DNA of 64,000 nucleotides, taken from Rhodobiaceae bacterium (GTDB taxonomy: Bacteria; Pseudomonadota; Alphaproteobacteria; Rhizobiales; Tepidamorphaceae). Below are positions 43,753-52,257 of the stretch, piece by piece; the first letter of the stretch is position 1; each line of letters begins with the position of its first letter. The notes beneath the pieces are model-generated. The model did not search any database. It was not told the origin of the DNA and saw only the letters and a program-made list of their open reading frames with translations. A program made the translations under genes and the position numbers. Location: the NCBI GenBank assembly GCA_020637855.1, contig JACKJR010000001.1:372001-436000 (forward strand), given 5' to 3'.

Positions 43753-43986
43753 TCTGTCTCCAGTGCGGAACGGGTACATGCCGCATTAGCAGCAGGCTGA
43801 TAGCGGGACAAGCTGGCAAAGGTTCAGCATGGCGATTTGCCGCTTCACGCCCGTGCGGAAAACATATTCAAAATCTTTTGAGTGTGTAATTTGATCTATG
43901 GCAATGATTGCGGACTTGTGCCATGCACCTTGCCGAAATGGACTGGAGGACGATGGCGGCGACCTCTGGGTAAAACCGGAGTAGGG

Positions 43987-44940
43987 ATGAAATATTCCAA
44001 GCCACACGCCAAGGATTTTGCCCGCGAGCATCTGCGCGGTCTGTGGGTAACGCCTATCAACCCCATGTTTGCCGATTTCTCCATCAACGAGGAGGGATTG
44101 CGCGCGAACATCCGTCACTGGATCGACAACCTCGGCGTCGACGGGCTGTGCATCTGCAGCAAACTTGGCGAATACGGCTCGCTCACGATCGAAGAGCGCA
44201 AGCGCAATACCGAAATCATGATCGAGGAATGTAACGGCAAGGCGGGGATCGCCGTGACGTGCATGGATCCCAATCCCGAAACCGTTCTCGAATTGGCAAA
44301 ACATGCACAGGATGCCGGCGCCGACTATGTCGTCATTCACCTGCCGGTACTGCCCCTCGTGATCGACAGATGCGAGACGGGACGCGCGTACTACGACTAC
44401 CTTTGTGACAAGCTCGATATCGGCATCATCATCTGGAGCCATCCGGACGCGGGATATGTTCTAAGTCCTGAATCCTGCATCGAACTGGCAAAACACCCCA
44501 ATATCGTTGCCTGCAAATATTCGGTCCCGCGTCCGATGTATGCTGCTTTGAGCCGTATGGCAGGCGATCAGCTGATCGTTTCATGCGGGTCCGAAACGGA
44601 ATGGATGGACAATGTCGTCGAACTCGGCTGGCAGGTCTATTTTGCATCCTCAACACCTTACCTGATGCAGACGAAATCCGATCGGCGCGTGCGGGAGTAC
44701 ACCGATCTTGCCATGCGCGGAGATACGCAGAGCGCCCGAAAAGTCTATGACAGCCTGGAGCCGGTCCGCCGCGCCTTGAGGTCTTCGAGGCCAGGCGGCA
44801 AGCCGCATGCGCATCAGAAATACTGGCTGGAACTCCTTGGGCTGGCGGGTGGCCATGTCCGGCGTCCGATGCTGGATTTGAACGAACCCGAAAAGGCCAA
44901 GGTCCGCGAAGCATTCGAAGATTGCGGGTTGCAGCCCTGA
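43987..44940 (+). CDS. DapA-superfamily (class I aldolase-like) protein
   Basis: 317 residues. TIM-barrel family pattern: LRGLWVTPINPMFADFSINE, GVDGLCICSKLGEYGSLTIE (in place of the GTTGE motif) and the Schiff-base Lys177 in NIVACKYSVPR. The usual catalytic tyrosine block before the middle of the protein is replaced by IGIIIWSHPDAGYVLSPESC, so it is not a lysine-pathway DapA. The substrate is unknown, probably a 2-oxo or hydroxy acid. ATG 43987 with GGAGTAGGG upstream. Downstream come an amidotransferase and, convergently, TRAP permease genes; linked catabolism is possible but not shown. Confidence 0.75.
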   Translation: MKYSKPHAKDFAREHLRGLWVTPINPMFADFSINEEGLRANIRHWIDNLGVDGLCICSKLGEYGSLTIEERKRNTEIMIEECNGKAGIAVTCMDPNPETVLELAKHAQDAGADYVVIHLPVLPLVIDRCETGRAYYDYLCDKLDIGIIIWSHPDAGYVLSPESCIELAKHPNIVACKYSVPRPMYAALSRMAGDQLIVSCGSETEWMDNVVELGWQVYFASSTPYLMQTKSDRRVREYTDLAMRGDTQSARKVYDSLEPVRRALRSSRPGGKPHAHQKYWLELLGLAGGHVRRPMLDLNEPEKAKVREAFEDCGLQP

Positions 44941-45007
44941 TACGGCTTGCGCACTTGCGCCATGTGCAGCAAGCTTGTGCGCGCTGACACATCACCGGCC
45001 GGCTTTC

Positions 45008-45745
45008 ATGCGCATCCTCATCTTTCAGCACACTGCCAGCGTTCATCCCGGCGTTTTTCGCGATTATCTCGCAGCCGACGGAACCGAAGTCACCACGGTT
45101 GACTTCGAAGCCGGCGATGCCATCCCCGCGCTCGATCGCTTCGATGCCCTGTGGGTCATGGGCGGTCCTATGGATGTCTGGGAAACGGCTGAACATCCAT
45201 GGATGAAGACTGAAATCGAAACCATCCGCGAAGCGGTCGTGGATCGCGGCATGGGGTTCTTCGGGCTTTGCCTGGGGCATCAGCTGCTTGCTGCCGCACT
45301 TGGCGGCGATGTTGCACTGGCAAGGACGCCCGAGGTCGGCGTTCTGCCGATTGATCTGAATGGCGAGGGCCGGAACAGTCCCTGGTTTGCTGGTATCGGC
45401 AGTGGGTTCCATGCGCTGGAATGGCATTACGCCGAGGTGGCGCGGCCGCCCGATGGCGCGCTGGTGCTTGCATCCACGCCTGCCTGTCCCGTCCAGGCAA
45501 TGAGCTGGGGGAAACATGCGCTGTCGCTGCAGTTCCATCTGGAATCGACCCGCGACACGATTGAGGAATGGCGCGCCATTCCCGGCACCGATGACCTCAT
45601 TATTGAAGCCATGGGCGAGAACGGGGCCGAGATTTTCACCCGCGCCTTTGCCGAACGCGCCGATGAAGCCCATGCGGTTGCCCGCAGGGTTTATGACAAC
45701 TGGAAAGCGGTTGTGATGCGCAGACCGGTCCTAGCCGCGCAATAG
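45008..45745 (+). CDS. Class I glutamine amidotransferase-like protein
   Basis: 245 residues. Catalytic triad candidates: Cys88 in GFFGLCLGHQLL and His177/Glu179 in LSLQFHLES. The oxyanion region DALWVMGGPMDVWE is as in GMP-synthase-like stand-alone amidotransferases (YfeJ/GuaA-like type). These stand-alone forms often hydrolyse gamma-glutamyl bonds or remain uncharacterised. It follows the DapA-like gene by 67 bases on the same strand and overlaps the converging dctM-like gene by 15 bases. Confidence 0.85.
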   Translation: MRILIFQHTASVHPGVFRDYLAADGTEVTTVDFEAGDAIPALDRFDALWVMGGPMDVWETAEHPWMKTEIETIREAVVDRGMGFFGLCLGHQLLAAALGGDVALARTPEVGVLPIDLNGEGRNSPWFAGIGSGFHALEWHYAEVARPPDGALVLASTPACPVQAMSWGKHALSLQFHLESTRDTIEEWRAIPGTDDLIIEAMGENGAEIFTRAFAERADEAHAVARRVYDNWKAVVMRRPVLAAQ

Positions 45746-47299
45746 CTGCGGCAACCAGGTGGCGAGGGCAGGGAAGAGCCCGACCAGCAGCAGGCCGATC
45801 AGCTGGATCATGATGAAGGGAACGACGCCGCGATAGATATGGGCGGTACGGATTTCCTTCGGCGCGACGCCGCGCAGGTAGAACAGCGCGAAGCCGAATG
45901 GCGGTGTCAGGAACGAGGTCTGCAGGTTCATGGCGATGAGCACGCCGAACCAGACCGGATCGATGTCGCTTTTCAGGATCGCCGGTCCCACGACCGGCAG
46001 TACGATGAAGACGATCTCGATGAAATCCAGCACGAAGCCGAGCGCGAAGATGACGAGGCTGACCGCGATCACGGCGCCCAATGCTCCGCCCGGAACCCGG
46101 TCGAGCAGATGGCCGACGGCCTCATCGCCGCCGAAGCCCCGAAAGACCAGCGTGAAAATGGTGGCGCCGATCAGGATCGTGAAGGCCAGTGCCGAAAATC
46201 GCGTTGCCGAAGATGCGATGTCGAACAGCATTCCGCGTCTGTGAAGGGTTGCCAGCGCAACCGTTCCGGCAATGCCCAGCGCAAGGGTTGCGGCAACGGC
46301 CAGACCGAATGCGGCCATGTCCGGCGCCGCGCTGCCGCGCAGGTCGGCGAAGGATTTCAGCACCGGCAGCAGCGCGGCGCAGGCGATGCCGGCATCGATC
46401 GCGCGGGTTGCCTGTGATCCTGCGGCTGCGAGTTGCTTGCGCGCGGCAAGCAGGACGGCGCCGAACGCGCCCACGCCCGCGGCTTCCGTCGGTGTCGCAA
46501 TGCCGGCGATGATCGAGCCGAGCACACAGACGATCAGAACCAGCGGCGCAACAAGTCCGGTGATGATTTTTGCCGTTTGCGGTGCGGCGGCGTTCTTTGC
46601 CGGTGGTGGAGCTATTGCTGGCCGCAGCGTTCCTGCCGCGATCTGATAGAGCACGTATAGTCCCGCCAGCATCAGGCCGGGAACCAGCGCGCCGGCGAAC
46701 AGATCGCCGATTGAGATCGGTTCGGGCGAAACGTTGCCGGCCTGACGTTGCGCCTGCAGGTAGGAGGCCGAAAGCTGATCGCCGAGAAACACCAGTACGA
46801 TGGATGGCGGAATGATCTGGCCCAGCGTGCCCGCAGCGCAGATGGAGCCCGCCGCAAATGCCGGATCGTATCCGCGCTTCAGCATCACCGGCAGCGAGAT
46901 CAGTCCCATGGCAACGACGGTCGCGCCGACGATGCCGGTTGACGCGGCAACCAGCGTGCCTACCAGCGTCACCGAGACGCCGAGCCCGGCCGGGACACGG
47001 GCGAACGTGTCCGCCATGGATGCCAGCAGGTCTTCGGCGATGCGGCTTTTCTCCAGCACCACACCCATCAGGATGAACAGCGGTACTGCGGTCAGCACCT
47101 CGTTGAACATCGCCGTGCCGAAGATGCGCGAGGGGATCGCGCCCAACAGGAACACGTCGAACACGCCGAACAGGTGTCCTGCGAAGGCGCACAGCAGCGC
47201 GGCACCGCAAAGCGCGAAGGCGACCGGGATGCCCGCAAGTACGGCGCCGAAGGCCGTTGCGAAGAGGCAAAGCACGGGCAGGAACGAGGCGGTCTGCAT
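45731..47299 (-). CDS. TRAP transporter large permease (DctM type)
   Basis: 522 residues with about 12-14 hydrophobic segments. Conserved loop LTAVPLFILMGVVLEKSRIA, then GIVGATVVAMGLISLPVMLK and GTLGQIIPPSIVLVFLGDQL, and near the end FLTPPFGFALFYLRG, are DctM/SiaM-family signatures. It couples sodium entry to uptake of an organic acid delivered by a periplasmic binding protein. Start ATG 47299 shares a base with the dctQ-like stop. No binding-protein (DctP) gene is adjacent. Confidence 0.9.
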   Translation of the reverse strand: MQTASFLPVLCLFATAFGAVLAGIPVAFALCGAALLCAFAGHLFGVFDVFLLGAIPSRIFGTAMFNEVLTAVPLFILMGVVLEKSRIAEDLLASMADTFARVPAGLGVSVTLVGTLVAASTGIVGATVVAMGLISLPVMLKRGYDPAFAAGSICAAGTLGQIIPPSIVLVFLGDQLSASYLQAQRQAGNVSPEPISIGDLFAGALVPGLMLAGLYVLYQIAAGTLRPAIAPPPAKNAAAPQTAKIITGLVAPLVLIVCVLGSIIAGIATPTEAAGVGAFGAVLLAARKQLAAAGSQATRAIDAGIACAALLPVLKSFADLRGSAAPDMAAFGLAVAATLALGIAGTVALATLHRRGMLFDIASSATRFSALAFTILIGATIFTLVFRGFGGDEAVGHLLDRVPGGALGAVIAVSLVIFALGFVLDFIEIVFIVLPVVGPAILKSDIDPVWFGVLIAMNLQTSFLTPPFGFALFYLRGVAPKEIRTAHIYRGVVPFIMIQLIGLLLVGLFPALATWLPQLLRG

Positions 47300-47832
47300 C
47301 ACGTATCCCGGTTGCCGTCATGTTGAGGCGACCATGCCTCGTCGCGAATGCCGGTTGCGCGTTTCAGTCCGCTGGATAGCGCCTGCAGGGCAACGCTGGC
47401 GGTAAAGACGAGGATCGCGCCCTTGAGCAGGAAAATGCCGGCAAGCCCGCCCGGCTGGCGCGCGCCTTCGAGGCTGGCAAAGGCATTGATCACATAAGGA
47501 AAGGAATACCAGCCGATGACGGCGCAGGCAGGGATGACGAAAGCAAGCAGGGCGACCGTATCGATGGCCCGCCGCCCGTCCTTGCCGAGGCGGTCATGGA
47601 TCACGTCGACGCGCACATGCTCGTCGCGTTGCAACACCCAGGCCGAGGCGAGAAGAAACGCCAGCCCATGGCCGAAGATGACCGCGTCCTGCAATGCGAT
47701 CAAACCGACACCGAAGACGTAGCGCGCGATCACGACGGCAACCTGGACCACCATCATGGCGATCAGGCACCAGGATATTGCGGCGCCAAGCCAGCGGACC
47801 GTCCGGTCGATCGATGTGATGAGAATGTGCAA
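47299..47832 (-). CDS. TRAP transporter small permease (DctQ type)
   Basis: 177 residues, four membrane helices (GAAISWCLIAMMVVQVAVVI; DAVIFGHGLAFLLASAWVLQ; TVALLAFVIPACAVIGWYSF; IFLLKGAILVFTASVALQAL). RDEHVRVDVIHDRLG in the middle is the typical DctQ signature. Partner of the large permease, which begins in its stop codon. Upstream is an 89-base gap before the cytochrome b gene end. Confidence 0.85.
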   Translation of the reverse strand: MHILITSIDRTVRWLGAAISWCLIAMMVVQVAVVIARYVFGVGLIALQDAVIFGHGLAFLLASAWVLQRDEHVRVDVIHDRLGKDGRRAIDTVALLAFVIPACAVIGWYSFPYVINAFASLEGARQPGGLAGIFLLKGAILVFTASVALQALSSGLKRATGIRDEAWSPQHDGNRDT

Positions 47833-47921
47833 GGGAGCCTAAGCCTGAATCCGCGTGGAGCCTGCACCAACACTGGCGCAGGCCCCACCCGGCTGGCAAG
47901 CCGTACCGATGGGGGGACCGG

Positions 47922-48482
47922 TCAGACCCGCTTTTTGCCGGTGACCATCGCACGCACGAGATTCTCGCCGTGCTCCATGCTGGCGAAGATGACGCCGCCG
48001 ATATGCAAGACGATGAGGATGAGGGTCGCATTGGCCGCGAACTCGTGAACTTCCTCCACCCAGTCGACGCCCCAGAACATGTTGGTCTCCATCATGTAGC
48101 CGGTTGCGCAGATCGCCGAGATCGCGGCGATGAGGGCAAGAACCATCGCCCCGCCCGCGGGATTGTGGCCAAGATATCGTTTGGCGCGCAGGGCAATGGC
48201 GTCCTTCAAGTACCCGGCTACCTTGCCGGGTCCGGCGACGAAATCGGTGAAACGGGCGTGTTTCGTTCCGACGAAGCCCCAGATCACGCGCAGCGCGATC
48301 AGTCCTGCGATCGTGTAGCCGGCGATCTCGTGCGGCTTGTCCCATTCATCGCCGGTCACAAAGGCAAAGGCGAACAACGCCACCAGCGACCAGTGAAAGA
48401 TACGTATGAACGGGTCCCAGACCCGCACGGTTACCGGCAGTGTCGCGCTGCCGGCTTCCGCCATATCGGCGCGCGCGTCCAT
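47922..48482 (-). CDS. Cytochrome b561-family membrane protein
   Basis: 186 residues, four membrane helices with candidate heme-binding histidines: FHWSLVALFAFAFVTGDEWD, KPHEIAGYTIAGLIALRVIW, EVHEFAANATLILIVLHIGG. These match the b-type cytochrome (Ni-Fe hydrogenase cytochrome b/DHC-linked) family. Its start codon shares a base with the stop of the upstream PepSY gene, so the two are coupled. It likely moves electrons between quinol and a periplasmic redox partner. Confidence 0.88.
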   Translation of the reverse strand: MDARADMAEAGSATLPVTVRVWDPFIRIFHWSLVALFAFAFVTGDEWDKPHEIAGYTIAGLIALRVIWGFVGTKHARFTDFVAGPGKVAGYLKDAIALRAKRYLGHNPAGGAMVLALIAAISAICATGYMMETNMFWGVDWVEEVHEFAANATLILIVLHIGGVIFASMEHGENLVRAMVTGKKRV

Positions 48483-48772
48483 CAGTCGTCGGTCTTCGTC
48501 TTGACGATCTCGCCGGTTGCCGGATCGAAATAGGCCTCGACGCGATTGCCGTTCTTGTCGATGGCATAGGCTTCGTAGCAGCCGTCCTCGACCTTGACTT
48601 TACGCACGTCATAACCGAGCTCGGTTGCCTTGGCGCGCACCTGCTCGATGCTCAACCACTGGTCCTGAGGAACATCGCCGCATTTGTCGCTGGCCTGTGC
48701 GGCAAAGGGAAGTGAAAGCGCAGCGATAGTGGCTGAAGTGGCGAACAGTTTGCGAAGCATGCTGGTTTTCAT
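48482..48772 (-). CDS. Small exported PepSY-domain protein
   Basis: 96 residues. Signal peptide (ATIAALSLPFAAQASD), then the PepSY helix-strand pattern LSIEQVRAKATELGYDVRKV, with C in EDGCYEAYAIDKNGNRVEAY and ending FDPATGEIVKTKTDD. The family occurs with two-component systems and membrane redox proteins. It is coupled to the cytochrome b561-like gene and divergent from a second PepSY gene, which is followed by a regulator/kinase pair. Confidence 0.85.
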   Translation of the reverse strand: MKTSMLRKLFATSATIAALSLPFAAQASDKCGDVPQDQWLSIEQVRAKATELGYDVRKVKVEDGCYEAYAIDKNGNRVEAYFDPATGEIVKTKTDD

Positions 48773-48903
48773 TGGTTAAGTCCTCCGTCTGATCGGCGGA
48801 ACCCTCCCGCCGGAATGACAGGGACAATGGCAGGCTTGCCATGACAGCTGGCTGATGGGGCATGTCAGGCAATTGTCATTTTTTACCCGCCATAACCGCT
48901 GCC
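48773..48903. promoter_or_regulatory. Divergent control region with four TGTCA half-sites
   Basis: TGTCA occurs on the plus strand at 48863-48867 and 48874-48878, 11 bases apart (one helical turn, as in OmpR/PhoB-type direct repeats). It also occurs on the minus strand (as TGACA) at 48816-48820 and 48842-48846. The region separates the two PepSY genes, so the adjacent response regulator is the natural binder. Motif seen directly; the regulator link is inference. Confidence 0.5.
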
Positions 48904-49224
48904 ATGAATAAAGCCGCCGCCATACTCGTCACAGGATTTGCAATGCTTCTCGTCCAGCCGGCTCTCGCCGACAGGGAGCACGACCGCGGCAACTCGCATG
49001 ACGATCTCTACGATGCGCGCCAGCGTGGCGATATCCTGCCGCTGCCGAAAATACTGGACATGATCGGCTTTCAGGCCGGAGACCGCATTCTCGAAATCGA
49101 ATTCGAGGAAGACGACGGAATTCCGATCTACGAGATATATTTTATCAATTCTTCAGGCCATCGCGGCGAGTTGCACGTCAATGCCGCGACCGGGGAAATC
49201 CTGCAAGACAGGAAGGACGACTGA
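48904..49224 (+). CDS. Second small exported PepSY-domain protein
   Basis: 106 residues from ATG 48904, signal peptide (AILVTGFAMLLVQPALAD). The mature part has DILPLPKILDMIGFQAGDRI, then LEIEFEEDDGIPIYEIYFIN and ELHVNAATGEILQDRKDD, a PepSY_2-like domain. It lies three bases before the response regulator gene, so it is co-transcribed. It probably reports an envelope condition to the kinase, by analogy with FeuN-like small proteins. Confidence 0.82.
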   Translation: MNKAAAILVTGFAMLLVQPALADREHDRGNSHDDLYDARQRGDILPLPKILDMIGFQAGDRILEIEFEEDDGIPIYEIYFINSSGHRGELHVNAATGEILQDRKDD

Positions 49225-49227
49225 ACG

Positions 49228-49890
49228 TTGCGCGTATTGCTGATTGAAGACGATGATCGCATCCGTACCGATGTGACGGCCGCGCTGGAAGCTGCAGGCT
49301 ATGTCGTCGATGTGTCCGGCGACGGGGAGGAAGGCTGGCATCTCGGTGACACCGAACTCTATGGCGCGGCGATCCTCGACCTGGGCCTTCCGGGCATGGA
49401 CGGCCTTGCCGTTCTGAAGCGCTGGAGGGCGTCGGGCCGCGATCTTCCGGTTCTGGTCCTGACCGCGCGCGGTGCATGGTCTGAGCGCGTCGAAGGTATT
49501 GATGCCGGTGCCGACGACTATCTCGCCAAGCCGTTTCGTATTGAGGAAGTGCTGGCGCGGCTGCGCGCCATCGTGCGCCGGTCCGGCGGACATGCAGCCC
49601 CCGTCATCGAGGCCGGGCGTGCCAGTCTGGACACAAGGCAGATGCGTCTCAGTATCGATGGCGTCCCCGTCAGCCTGTCGCCGCAGGAATACAGGCTTGT
49701 CGCCTATCTGATGCTGCACAAGGGCCGTGTCGTGCCGCAGCAGGAACTGGCCGAGCATCTGCAATCGGTGCACTTCGAGCGCGAGTCCAATGCCGTCGAG
49801 GTGCTGATCGGCCGGGTGCGGCGCAAGCTGCCGGTCGCTCTGATCGAAACCCGACGCGGCTTCGGCTACATCGTCCCGGGCGACGCATGA
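49228..49890 (+). CDS. OmpR/PhoP-family response regulator
   Basis: 220 residues, TTG start with GGAAGGA upstream. Receiver: LLIEDDDRIRTDVTAALEAA, Asp51 in GAAILDLGLPGMDG, LVLTARGAWSERVEG, DDYLAKPFRIEEVLARLRAI. Winged helix: LSPQEYRLVAYLMLHKGRVV, SNAVEVLIGRVRRKLP, TRRGFGYIV. It overlaps the kinase by four bases. The protein is a close relative of the FeuP-like regulator at 23126 in length and layout. Confidence 0.9.
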   Translation: MRVLLIEDDDRIRTDVTAALEAAGYVVDVSGDGEEGWHLGDTELYGAAILDLGLPGMDGLAVLKRWRASGRDLPVLVLTARGAWSERVEGIDAGADDYLAKPFRIEEVLARLRAIVRRSGGHAAPVIEAGRASLDTRQMRLSIDGVPVSLSPQEYRLVAYLMLHKGRVVPQQELAEHLQSVHFERESNAVEVLIGRVRRKLPVALIETRRGFGYIVPGDA

Positions 49891-51239
49891 GCGTTCTCAG
49901 GTCATTGCGGCTTCGGCTCGTCGCCTATGCGGCGGGCGTCGTGGCGATCGTGCTGGTTGTGGCCGGCATAGGTCTGACGTCCCTGTTTTCCCGCCATCTG
50001 GAACGGCGTATCGGCAGCGAACTCGATGTCCACATCGCGCAGCTTTCCGGCAGTCTGCGCATTGCGACCGATGGCGCCCTGACGCTGGCGCGCGAGCCCG
50101 CCGATCCAAGCTTTTCCCGCATCTATGGCGGTCTTTATTGGCAGATCAACGATGCGACATCGGGCAAAGTGTTGCGGTCGCGCTCGTTGTGGGACAGCGC
50201 ACTGGCCCTTCCCGATGATGCGCTCGAACCCGGCACGGTCCATGCCCATGAAACGGAAGGGCCCGGTGGGCAGCACCTGCTCGTTCATGAACAGGCTTTT
50301 CTGGTTTCCGTGGCCGGGCGCGATCATGATGTGCGCCTGTCCGTGGCGCTCGACCGGGCGGAGGTTGCGGAGCTGGAGTCCGACTTCGCGCGCGACATTA
50401 CCCCGGCACTGGCCTTGCTCGGTTTTTTCCTGCTGGCCGGATTTTCTGTCCAGATCGGTGCCGGCCTGAGGCCGTTGGGGTCCGTGCGCGATAGCCTTGC
50501 CGACATCCGTGCCGGCCGCAAGACACGTCTGGCATCGAACGTGCCGTCCGAGGTTGCCCCGTTGGTCGATGAAATCAACGAATTGCTGGCTGCCCAGGAA
50601 GCCGATCTCGTTCGCGCAAGGGATCGTGCCGCCGATCTCGCCCACGGGCTGAAAACACCTTTGACGGCGCTTGCCACCGACATCGCGCGCCTGCGCGACA
50701 AGGGTGAGGTGGCCATCGCCGATGATCTCGACGATCTTGCCCTGCGCATGCGCCGGCATACGGAGCGTGAGCTTGCCCGCGCCCGCGTGCGCCATAACCG
50801 GCTGGCCGTCACCGTACCCGTCGGCGCAGCGGCGGCCGGGATCGTGCGTACCCTGGAGCGCACGCCTCATGGAAGCGGCAAGGTTTTCCAGTGCGATATT
50901 GCGAGTGACCTGAATGCCCGGATGGATGGCGACGATCTGGTCGAGGTTCTCGGTAACCTGATGGAGAACGCAACCCGCCACGCGCAAAGCCGTATTTTTG
51001 TCAGCGCGTATAGCGCCGATGATCATCTCGTGATCGCGATCGAAGACGATGGTCCCGGTCTGGATAAGAATGCCCGCGCGATGGTTCTCGCCCGCGGTCA
51101 ACGGCTCGATGAGGCCGGAAGCGGTGCGGGCCTGGGGCTGGCGATCGTGCGCGACATATTGATCGCCTATGACGGCGATCTCGACCTGGACGGGTCAGGC
51201 CATGGCGGCCTGAAGGTGGTCGTCTCGATTCCCGCCTGA
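49887..51239 (+). CDS. Sensor histidine kinase of the PepSY module
   Basis: 450 residues, built like the FeuQ-like kinase at 23807: TM1 about 13-33, periplasmic sensor with GGLYWQINDATSGKVLRSRS, TM2 about 172-192, HAMP, and His253 in LAHGLKTPLTALATD. N box NLMENATRHA, DDGPGL and GSGAGLGLAIVRDIL complete the ATPase. Both kinases share WQI and RS motifs at the same place in the periplasmic domain, suggesting one duplicated sensor type. Confidence 0.9.
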   Translation: MSVLRSLRLRLVAYAAGVVAIVLVVAGIGLTSLFSRHLERRIGSELDVHIAQLSGSLRIATDGALTLAREPADPSFSRIYGGLYWQINDATSGKVLRSRSLWDSALALPDDALEPGTVHAHETEGPGGQHLLVHEQAFLVSVAGRDHDVRLSVALDRAEVAELESDFARDITPALALLGFFLLAGFSVQIGAGLRPLGSVRDSLADIRAGRKTRLASNVPSEVAPLVDEINELLAAQEADLVRARDRAADLAHGLKTPLTALATDIARLRDKGEVAIADDLDDLALRMRRHTERELARARVRHNRLAVTVPVGAAAAGIVRTLERTPHGSGKVFQCDIASDLNARMDGDDLVEVLGNLMENATRHAQSRIFVSAYSADDHLVIAIEDDGPGLDKNARAMVLARGQRLDEAGSGAGLGLAIVRDILIAYDGDLDLDGSGHGGLKVVVSIPA

Positions 51240-51245
51240 ACCAGG

Positions 51246-52076
51246 TTACAGCCAGCCGTCGCTTCCAAGGATTGCAGCGACCAGCGGCGAAGTCCTGTCT
51301 TCGAGGCCTTCCACGACGGTGAAATGATTGTGCGTTCCGTCATGGACGCTGCGGGTCGTCGCGCTTAAGCCTGTCCAGACATTGGCGAGAAGATCGTTCT
51401 GACGCACGAACTCCGGCAACTCGCCGCCTCCCACCCAGGCGGTCAGCCTCGTGGTTTCCAGCGGTTCGAGCAGGCACGGGCTTTCCGAGTGTGCTTCCGC
51501 TCTGTCGATGCGCAGGGTTTTGTTCAGTTGTGTCTTCATCAGCGGGCGCAGGTCATGCACGCCGCTGATCGAAACCACATTGGCGATGCGCGCCAGGATG
51601 TCCTCGTCAAGCGTCGTATCCGTGCAGACCATGCGGCTGGCCAGATGCCCGCCGGCTGAATGTCCTGCCAGATGGAGCGGCCCGTCGACCTCCTTTGCGA
51701 GAAACGTTGTCGCTGCGCTGATTTCCTGGGTGATGTCGGCAATGCGGATCTCGGGGCACAGTGTGTAGGAGGGCAGGGCGACAGCCCATCCTGCCTCGAT
51801 GCACCCTCTCGCCAGATGCGACCACACCGATTTGTCGAACGCGCGCCAGTAACCGCCATGGACGAAGACGAAGAGGCCTTCAGGTGTCTCATCAGGCAGG
51901 AACAGGTCTGCGGTATTTCGTTCACCCGGCCCGTAACGCAGATCGAGACGTGCCTTGCCTTTGGCGATCATGGCCTCGCGGTAGGCTTGTGCCGCCGCCA
52001 TCCATTTCGGCGGGTAGGACGGCCCGTCCTTCACATGGTCCATATTGGCGTAGGCCGTATCCCAGTTGGTAATCAT
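51246..52076 (-). CDS. Alpha/beta hydrolase, kynurenine-formamidase-like
   Basis: 276 residues. HGGYW (73-77), nucleophile Ser140 in AGHSAGGHL, and a late His in VHDGTHNHFTVVEGL with a likely Asp are typical of the arylformamidase/HSL-like alpha/beta hydrolases. The N-terminal NMDHVKDGPSYPPKWMAAAQ is a cap. ATG 52076 with AGGAAAAT upstream; the longer frame upstream to 52499 is non-coding. The substrate cannot be named. It converges with the kinase gene, six bases apart. Confidence 0.82.
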   Translation of the reverse strand: MITNWDTAYANMDHVKDGPSYPPKWMAAAQAYREAMIAKGKARLDLRYGPGERNTADLFLPDETPEGLFVFVHGGYWRAFDKSVWSHLARGCIEAGWAVALPSYTLCPEIRIADITQEISAATTFLAKEVDGPLHLAGHSAGGHLASRMVCTDTTLDEDILARIANVVSISGVHDLRPLMKTQLNKTLRIDRAEAHSESPCLLEPLETTRLTAWVGGGELPEFVRQNDLLANVWTGLSATTRSVHDGTHNHFTVVEGLEDRTSPLVAAILGSDGWL

Positions 52077-52257
52077 GCCGCTATTTTCCTGCCTGACTTC
52101 GTTTCGTGGACATTGCCCCGTCAGGTTACATGCGGCAATAGACGATCGTCTTTGCACGGGGGGCTGGCGTCGCGCGCTGCCTTGCGCAAATATTGCCGCC
52201 CGAGGCTGTCCTTGTTTTTCGCCCGCATATAAAGGGCGCAACGTCCGGGAGGATTGT

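Noticed and set aside
41761..43800. Plus-strand 679-residue frame over pepN
   Set aside because: Shadow frame; pepN on the other strand has the GAMEN and HExxH motifs.
43987..44940. Lysine-pathway DapA
   Set aside because: Key tyrosine and GTTGE motifs are altered, so ordinary dihydrodipicolinate synthase is unlikely.
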